64,000 bases of DNA from positions 33,333 through 97,332 of the forward strand of contig NZ_AUMW01000015.1 of NCBI RefSeq assembly GCF_000430885.1, given 5' to 3'. Shown in pieces: positions 59,311 through 64,000 of this stretch; the first letter of the stretch is position 1, and each line of letters opens with the position of its first letter. Under the pieces are notes generated by a model. That model made no database searches. It saw only the letters and a list, made by a program, of their open reading frames with translations, and was not told the DNA's origin. This DNA comes from Desulfotruncus alcoholivorax DSM 16058. Its GTDB lineage: Bacteria; Bacillota; Desulfotomaculia; Desulfotomaculales; Desulfallaceae. The position numbers and the translations under genes were made by a program.

Positions 59311-60159
59311 TTGCGTAAAAAATGTTTATTATTTCTTGTTGCGGCTTTATTGATCGTTTTAATTGCTACACCGGCCCAGGCGAAAACTCCCTCGGTTACC
59401 CTGAACGGCAAGATTTTAAACTGCTCAACTCCCCCGATTATTGACAACGGCAGTACCCTTGTACCCATGCGGACTATTTTCGAAGCTTTAGGCGCCAGTG
59501 TGAAATGGGACGCCTCCTCTAAAACTGTAACTGCCACCAAAGGCAGCACTAAAATTCAGCTGGTTATTGGCGGGCAAGCTTACAGAAACGGTGCAAAGGT
59601 CAATTTAAATACACCTGCCCAATTGTATCAAGGCAACACCATGGTACCGCTGCGTTTTGTCAGTGAAGCCCTGGGCGCCAGCGTAAAGTGGGACGGTAGC
59701 ACATCAACAGTTAAAATAACTTCGAGCGGCGCGCCTGCACCAGCCCCGGCAAAACCGGCGCCGCAATCGCAGCCCAAACAAACGGAAACTTCAACTTCAA
59801 AAAACCCAGGCACCTCAGCTAATAAAAGCGCAGCTAAAACACCTTTTGAAAAATACTTGGACGGAATGCATGCCCGTTTCCTGCCAGATAAGGCTAAAGG
59901 CAAGTCTATCACTTACCAGTTTATTATTAACGAGGGACATCCCGGCAAGTATTACGTCAGCATTAAAGATGGCAAATTATCTACAGGCGAAGGCACTGTT
60001 TCAAGTCCCTCTGTTACAATCACTGTCGGTGAACAGCTGTGGCTGGATATTGCTGCCGGCAAAGTTAATGGAACAACGGCTTACTTAACCAAAAAATTTA
60101 AGGTTAACGGCAATCCATTGCTGGTACAAGAGATGGAAAAGTATTTCAGAAAGGAATAA
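59311..60159 (+). CDS. Secreted stalk-domain (copper amine oxidase N1) and SCP2 fusion protein
   Basis: A protein of 282 residues. The signal peptide covers about 1-24 (ATPAQAK). Residues of about 25-140 are a copper amine oxidase N-terminal domain with two repeated halves: GSTLVPMRTIFEALGASVKW and NTMVPLRFVSEALGASVKW. A Pro/Ala/Ser/Thr linker (about 145-175) joins it to a domain of about 105 residues like SCP2 sterol carrier proteins: ITYQFIINEGHPGKYYVSI, QLWLDIAAGKVNGTTAYLTK and FKVNGNPLLVQEM. The TTG start has AGGAGG 8 bases upstream. A lipid-binding function at the surface is possible but unproven. Confidence 0.82.
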   Translation: MRKKCLLFLVAALLIVLIATPAQAKTPSVTLNGKILNCSTPPIIDNGSTLVPMRTIFEALGASVKWDASSKTVTATKGSTKIQLVIGGQAYRNGAKVNLNTPAQLYQGNTMVPLRFVSEALGASVKWDGSTSTVKITSSGAPAPAPAKPAPQSQPKQTETSTSKNPGTSANKSAAKTPFEKYLDGMHARFLPDKAKGKSITYQFIINEGHPGKYYVSIKDGKLSTGEGTVSSPSVTITVGEQLWLDIAAGKVNGTTAYLTKKFKVNGNPLLVQEMEKYFRKE

Positions 60160-60187
60160 TTTAACCAAAAACACACAAGCATTGGAT

Positions 60188-60222
60188 AAAAAACGCCGTA
60201 GTGTTTTACTACGGCGTTTTTT
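60188..60222. terminator. Strong bidirectional terminator between convergent genes
   Basis: AAAAAACGCCGTAGT (60188-60202) and ACTACGGCGTTTTTT (60208-60222) pair perfectly around a GTTTT loop, with T-runs on both strands. Confidence 0.9.
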
Positions 60223-60296
60223 AATACCTCTATATAATATAACAATATATGTTCCTAATAGCGTTCCTAATAGCCCAAGCCACAACCGCAAGTATC

Positions 60297-62009
60297 TCAA
60301 AAAGGTATAAAGATTAAGTTTACCGGAAGGTATGACCCGGCCGGAGGTATAAACTCCAGCACTTTCTCTTCCCCCGATCCAATTACACCGATCATGGCGA
60401 ACTCCGTCTGCGGCTGCATTATGCCTCGGTTGGGCAAATTAAAAGCCTTTCCGTCCCATTCTCCGGACCCGGCAAATACGCCCCCACGGGGTGAGAATAT
60501 AACCCCCACCCGGTGCTTGGAATGAATTCTTACCCGGTAAACCACACCGTAGTTGCCGCTATTGTTGCCGAGCAAGCCATAACGGCCCATGGTGCTGGTA
60601 TTTGTATCCTTGCCGTATAAGAACGCATCATCTTTACCGTCTGCTATGATTAACCTTGTCGGCTGCCCGCCGTCCACCTGCACCGACATTGACCGGTCAG
60701 CCATCGGAAAGGTACCCCGGATGTGTTTTTCGTCCCTGGGAAGAACCGGAAGTTTTTCATACATATTGATCGGGTCCTGGCTGCCCACTGCCACCACCGC
60801 AAATAACAGGTTATCACTCGCATTTATATCAAACATGCCATGCACGGTTTGATTGGGTTTGATTTGAATTTGGTCACCATTATTCAGAACTGCTTTTTCG
60901 CCCGGCTGCAACTCTAGAAATCGCGCGTCGCTTGGATTAAAGTCAAAGTAACGGTAAGCAGCAGTACGCCCTATTGTCATGGGGTCGCCGGGACCGGCAA
61001 CACCAAATTTTTTTACCGCTAATTTAACCGGCTTGTCACCCTGATTTATTGCCAGTAGATAAATTCTTTTCGTTTCACTGGAACCGTTAAGATGGTGGTA
61101 AAAAAGCCGGTTTTCCCCTTTCAAGGTATCGCTGTACAATATTCCGTCTTCCCTTACGGTCTCCGGGCTATCGCTGACAAGCACCTTATTCCTGGTCATA
61201 CTTACTGCAGGATCCACCATGGGTAGTTGTAATACCGGTAGATTAATATTCCCCAGTGGTTCGCCCGGAATGGGGTTGTGCAGGTTATATGTCAGCCTGT
61301 CCATCAATACTTCTCCGGTCACTTTGACCACCTTTGTGCAGGGCTTACTCCACGCACCCCGGCTATCCTTGACCGTCAAAGTTACAGTATATTCCCCCGT
61401 CGCAAAAAAAGCCCTTTCATTTCCTGACCACTTTCTTTCCACAATTTGGTCCCCGTCGGGATCTTTGCTGTTATCTTCATAATCAACTGTTTCCCCCTGG
61501 TCAACCGTATCCTTTTTTATTGTAAAATCAGCCACAGGGGGCTTGTTGGGCGGCGGCAGCTGTTTAATATTTATTTCCTTTGTTTCCGGCATATAAACTA
61601 ACCCGTAATTCATGTTTTCCACCAGAAAACGTAGAGGTACCAGCGTGACACCCTTTTCAATAACCGGCGCTGCTCCAATTGTATGTACCGTTCCGTTAAC
61701 CAACGCCTCTTTACTGCCCTGTTGCAGCTGTATTTCCAATTCTACTTGCAAAACGTTTATATTTTTCGTTTCATTGTTCCAGTTTACCTTTGCGCCGAAA
61801 TTTTCAGCAATAAAACGCAAGGGTACCAGAGTAGAACCATCGCTGACGCGGGGGGCAACTTCCATTTCATATGGCTCCCCGTTTACCTTAGCGAGCGGCT
61901 CGCCTAACGTTATTGTTATTGCTTTGGTCTCGTTATCGGCGCTGGCCGAAACAGCAGTCCCAGTTAAAATGAATATTGCTAAAAAAATATACTTTAAAAA
62001 TTTCTGCAA
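60297..62009 (-). CDS. Secreted stalk-domain protein with PKD domain
   Basis: A secreted protein of about 570 residues. After a signal peptide (ending SASA) come two copper amine oxidase N1 half-domains (STLVPLRFIAENFGAKVNW and VTLVPLRFLVENMNYGLVY), then a PKD domain (NKPPVADFTIKKDTVDQGE, YEDNSKDPDGDQI, GEYTVTLTVKDSRGAW; about 150-235). A C-terminal domain of about 330 residues of unknown type follows (YSDTLKGENRLFYHHLNG, IIADGKDDAFLYG). GGGGTGG is 5 bases before TTG 62009; GTG at 62018 is a second option. It shares its N-terminal module with the neighbouring stalk proteins. Confidence 0.82.
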   Translation of the reverse strand: MQKFLKYIFLAIFILTGTAVSASADNETKAITITLGEPLAKVNGEPYEMEVAPRVSDGSTLVPLRFIAENFGAKVNWNNETKNINVLQVELEIQLQQGSKEALVNGTVHTIGAAPVIEKGVTLVPLRFLVENMNYGLVYMPETKEINIKQLPPPNKPPVADFTIKKDTVDQGETVDYEDNSKDPDGDQIVERKWSGNERAFFATGEYTVTLTVKDSRGAWSKPCTKVVKVTGEVLMDRLTYNLHNPIPGEPLGNINLPVLQLPMVDPAVSMTRNKVLVSDSPETVREDGILYSDTLKGENRLFYHHLNGSSETKRIYLLAINQGDKPVKLAVKKFGVAGPGDPMTIGRTAAYRYFDFNPSDARFLELQPGEKAVLNNGDQIQIKPNQTVHGMFDINASDNLLFAVVAVGSQDPINMYEKLPVLPRDEKHIRGTFPMADRSMSVQVDGGQPTRLIIADGKDDAFLYGKDTNTSTMGRYGLLGNNSGNYGVVYRVRIHSKHRVGVIFSPRGGVFAGSGEWDGKAFNLPNRGIMQPQTEFAMIGVIGSGEEKVLEFIPPAGSYLPVNLIFIPF

Positions 62010-62135
62010 ATGTTCCACCCCATTTAATATTTTTTTATATTATGGACTGCTAAAAGGTACTTTTTGTTCCATGTTATTGTAATTTGTTTTATTAGAACAG
62101 TCAAATTGTAGCATTTTTAAACTGTAATTTTAAAA

Positions 62136-62180
62136 GCAAAAACGCTTGTACCCGAATTAAACAGGTAACAAGCGCTTTTG
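62136..62180 (-). terminator. Terminator of the repeat-rich surface protein gene
   Basis: ACGCTTGTACC and GGTAACAAGCG form the stem. Read on minus it is followed by GTTTTTGCTTTT. It lies about 40 bases after the stop at 62219. Confidence 0.7.
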
Positions 62181-62218
62181 TTATTGACTGGTTAAATAAC
62201 TCAATAACTAATTCAATG

Positions 62219-64000
62219 CTATTTGACAGTCAGCGTGGCGGTCTTGGTTGTGTTATCCCAGCTGGCTGCGGCGCCAAGGGCAATACCGGCTTGGGACAGG
62301 GACACGAATGTCCGGCCGTCTTTCAGTTCCGCGCCCTTGTCGGTGGGCAGAGCCACGCCGTTCAGTTTAACCTGACTTACGCCCACGGTAATCTGGGCCA
62401 CGCGGTCGCCCTTGATAAAGGTAGCGGTCTTGGTCGCGTTATCCCAGAAAATGTTCTGCGGGGCCACACCAAGCGCATTGGCTGCGTCGCGCAGTTGTAC
62501 CATGATCCTGCCGCCGGAGATGTAGCTGCCGTTGTCACCAAGGGTAACGGTGGTGGTCAACTTGCTCTCGCCGGGAGCCGGAGTGCCCACTGTTGCAAGG
62601 ACAGTCTTGGCAGCGGTAGCTGTTTCAGGGAACAGTTGGTAGTCGCTGTTAACAGGGAAGCAATCCTTGTCGCTTACTCGCAGGTACCCGCCAACAGCAG
62701 TGCCATATTCGTCTTTTACATCAGATTCGTTGTTTACTTCGCCTACTGCAGCGCCTTTAACTTTAACAGTTACGTCCCCCTCGGGAGCGGTGCGGTCCAC
62801 ACCGACTTCCAGGTTCTTCAGCTCGATGGTGCTGGCTACGCTGCTGTCGCTGTCGATGGGGATAATCAGGTCTCTGTCGTTGTTGCCCGTGGTTATGCCG
62901 CCATCGTCAATTTTCAAGTTGCCTTCAGTTACTTTGATGTCGGAGTATTTGCTCCACTTGAAGCCTTCGGGCAGCTGGAGGATCAGGTCGTTGTTGTCGC
63001 TTATGGCACCGGCCACATTCTCGGTAACGGTGAGGTCTCCTACCGCCTGGCCGTTTTTACCAATGCTCAGTACGGGTGTGGCTGATGCTTTAATGGCTAC
63101 CGGCTGGCTTACTTTGGCTACGGTCAGTTCTCCGGTCAGACCGGCTGTCCCGCCTGCTTCGATGACCAGGTCGCCTGTAGTGCCGGGTTCAACGGCCACT
63201 TCCATTCCGGAAAGGGTCAGTTCCGCTGCGTCTGTGGACGGACCTGTAAATGTCCATTTTGCTGTTTTACCGTCTTTGCCGGGGAAGCCTTCAAAGGTCA
63301 GGCCCGCGCTGTTGTCGCTGTCGGTGTCGATTTTACCCCACTTGTAGTTGGAGGGCAGGGTCAGCAGCAGGGTACGTCCAGGTACCAGGCTCCCCTTAAT
63401 GGATTCTTTGATTTTGATGTCGGCAATCTTTTGTGCCAGTTGACCGGATACGATGTTGGTGGGTTCACCGGCACTGATGCTTGTTTCAAATTGCCCGTAA
63501 TGGCCGACGACGATTTCGTTCTGGTTGTGGCTGGTGTCGCCGTCTATCTGGGCTACTACGTCGCCAACTTGTGCTTCGGTTTCATCTGATACGGTTATAG
63601 GTGCTTCAAACTTAAAGGAGATGGCTTTGGTACTGCTGAATTCGGTAAGGGTATCAACAGTTCCGTCACCGTTAATATCGTATTTGATGCTTGCCAGGTT
63701 TAATTTGAGTTTCTTATTGTCGGCAGTAAATGCTGCTTTAAGCACGTTCTCCAATTGAGCGCCGGAGATGGTTTGGGTTGCACCATTGTTAACTTTTACG
63801 CTGGCTTCGCCCCAAAGTACGGTTACTTTGGATACTGCGCCCCACTCAAAACCGTTCGGAAGGGTGAATTTCAGGCTCTCGGCTTCGTTGTCCAGGGTGT
63901 CGTTTACTGATTCATCAACACGAATGGTTGTCGTGTCGTTGTCGCTGAATGTGGGGTCATCTGTTACTACGATGTCAACGTCACCGGATCCAACGCGACC
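62219..64000 (-). CDS. Repeat-rich surface protein with C-terminal copper amine oxidase N1 domain (5' end outside window)
   Basis: At least 593 residues remain open to base 64000 without a start, so the gene is cut by the window edge. The C-terminal 115 residues are a copper amine oxidase N1 domain (MVQLRDAANALGVAPQNIFW, FVSLSQAGIALGAAASW). In front of it are repeated beta segments, each with an LPxxFxWxK-like core: LKFTLPNGFEWGAVSK, LLLTLPSNYKWGKI and LILQLPEGFKWSKYS, spaced 120-150 residues. An internal Met has been mistaken for a start here, but the frame clearly continues upstream. It is likely a secreted structural protein. Confidence 0.82.
   Translation of the reverse strand, partial: GRVGSGDVDIVVTDDPTFSDNDTTTIRVDESVNDTLDNEAESLKFTLPNGFEWGAVSKVTVLWGEASVKVNNGATQTISGAQLENVLKAAFTADNKKLKLNLASIKYDINGDGTVDTLTEFSSTKAISFKFEAPITVSDETEAQVGDVVAQIDGDTSHNQNEIVVGHYGQFETSISAGEPTNIVSGQLAQKIADIKIKESIKGSLVPGRTLLLTLPSNYKWGKIDTDSDNSAGLTFEGFPGKDGKTAKWTFTGPSTDAAELTLSGMEVAVEPGTTGDLVIEAGGTAGLTGELTVAKVSQPVAIKASATPVLSIGKNGQAVGDLTVTENVAGAISDNNDLILQLPEGFKWSKYSDIKVTEGNLKIDDGGITTGNNDRDLIIPIDSDSSVASTIELKNLEVGVDRTAPEGDVTVKVKGAAVGEVNNESDVKDEYGTAVGGYLRVSDKDCFPVNSDYQLFPETATAAKTVLATVGTPAPGESKLTTTVTLGDNGSYISGGRIMVQLRDAANALGVAPQNIFWDNATKTATFIKGDRVAQITVGVSQVKLNGVALPTDKGAELKDGRTFVSLSQAGIALGAAASWDNTTKTATLTVK

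Noticed and set aside
62216..63085. Long open frame opposite the repeat-rich surface protein
   Set aside because: Antisense to a well-supported coding frame and without family motifs or binding site.

Overview
The window looks like a chromosome segment of a Gram-positive-type Firmicute of the Peptococcaceae/Desulfotomaculum-Pelotomaculum kind. The clues are AGGAGG-type ribosome binding sites, many TTG and GTG starts, several S-layer-homology (SLH) proteins, copper-amine-oxidase N-terminal 'stalk' proteins, DUF4127 and DUF5693 proteins, and short dispersed intergenic repeats. The lineage is inferred from gene content; no rRNA or tRNA gene was found.

Layout. (1) 0-21 kb is a cell-envelope region, mostly on the minus strand. 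It holds a sugar epimerase, GalU, a WecA/TagO-type GlcNAc-1-phosphate transferase, the pyruvyl transferase CsaB, two SLH proteins, a NTase/HEPN pair, an LCP ligase, a TagA/WecG glycosyltransferase, a DUF5693 membrane protein, a surface FAD oxidoreductase with an SLH-like tail, a small secreted protein and, on plus, a DUF4127 lipoprotein. Together these can make, pyruvylate and attach a secondary cell wall polymer that SLH proteins bind. (2) 21.5-42.2 kb is a long minus-strand polysaccharide operon: an O-antigen-ligase/polymerase-like protein with a TPR tail, a WbaP-type initiating transferase, the four dTDP-rhamnose genes, Wzm and Wzt, a 1250-residue methyltransferase/kinase-like/coiled-coil/glycosyltransferase fusion, membrane and family-2 glycosyltransferases, and an AT-rich distal part (deacetylase, GNAT, small flippase-like protein, truncated glycosyltransferase) that looks acquired. 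The gene set resembles S-layer glycosylation loci and ABC-transporter-dependent O-antigen loci. (3) 42.4-50.9 kb has a HepT/MntA-like pair, then a MarR-led operon with an RND pump, its lipoprotein adaptor, and an EmrA/EmrB-like pair. (4) 51-64 kb has a third SLH protein with about eight repeated beta modules, a transposase scar, a TetR-led YbhGFSR-like ABC exporter operon on plus, a stalk-domain/SCP2 fusion, a stalk-domain/PKD protein, and a repeat-rich surface protein cut by the window edge.

How it fits together. Wall polymer synthesis and pyruvylation (region 1) supply the anchor for the SLH proteins (regions 1 and 4). Region 2 probably makes a rhamnose-containing glycan exported by Wzm/Wzt, whose length and terminal modification may be set by the fusion protein. 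The best candidates for something little described are that fusion protein with its exact 42-bp repeats, the SLH-tailed FAD oxidoreductase, the stalk/SCP2 fusion and two sets of unnamed surface-protein repeats.
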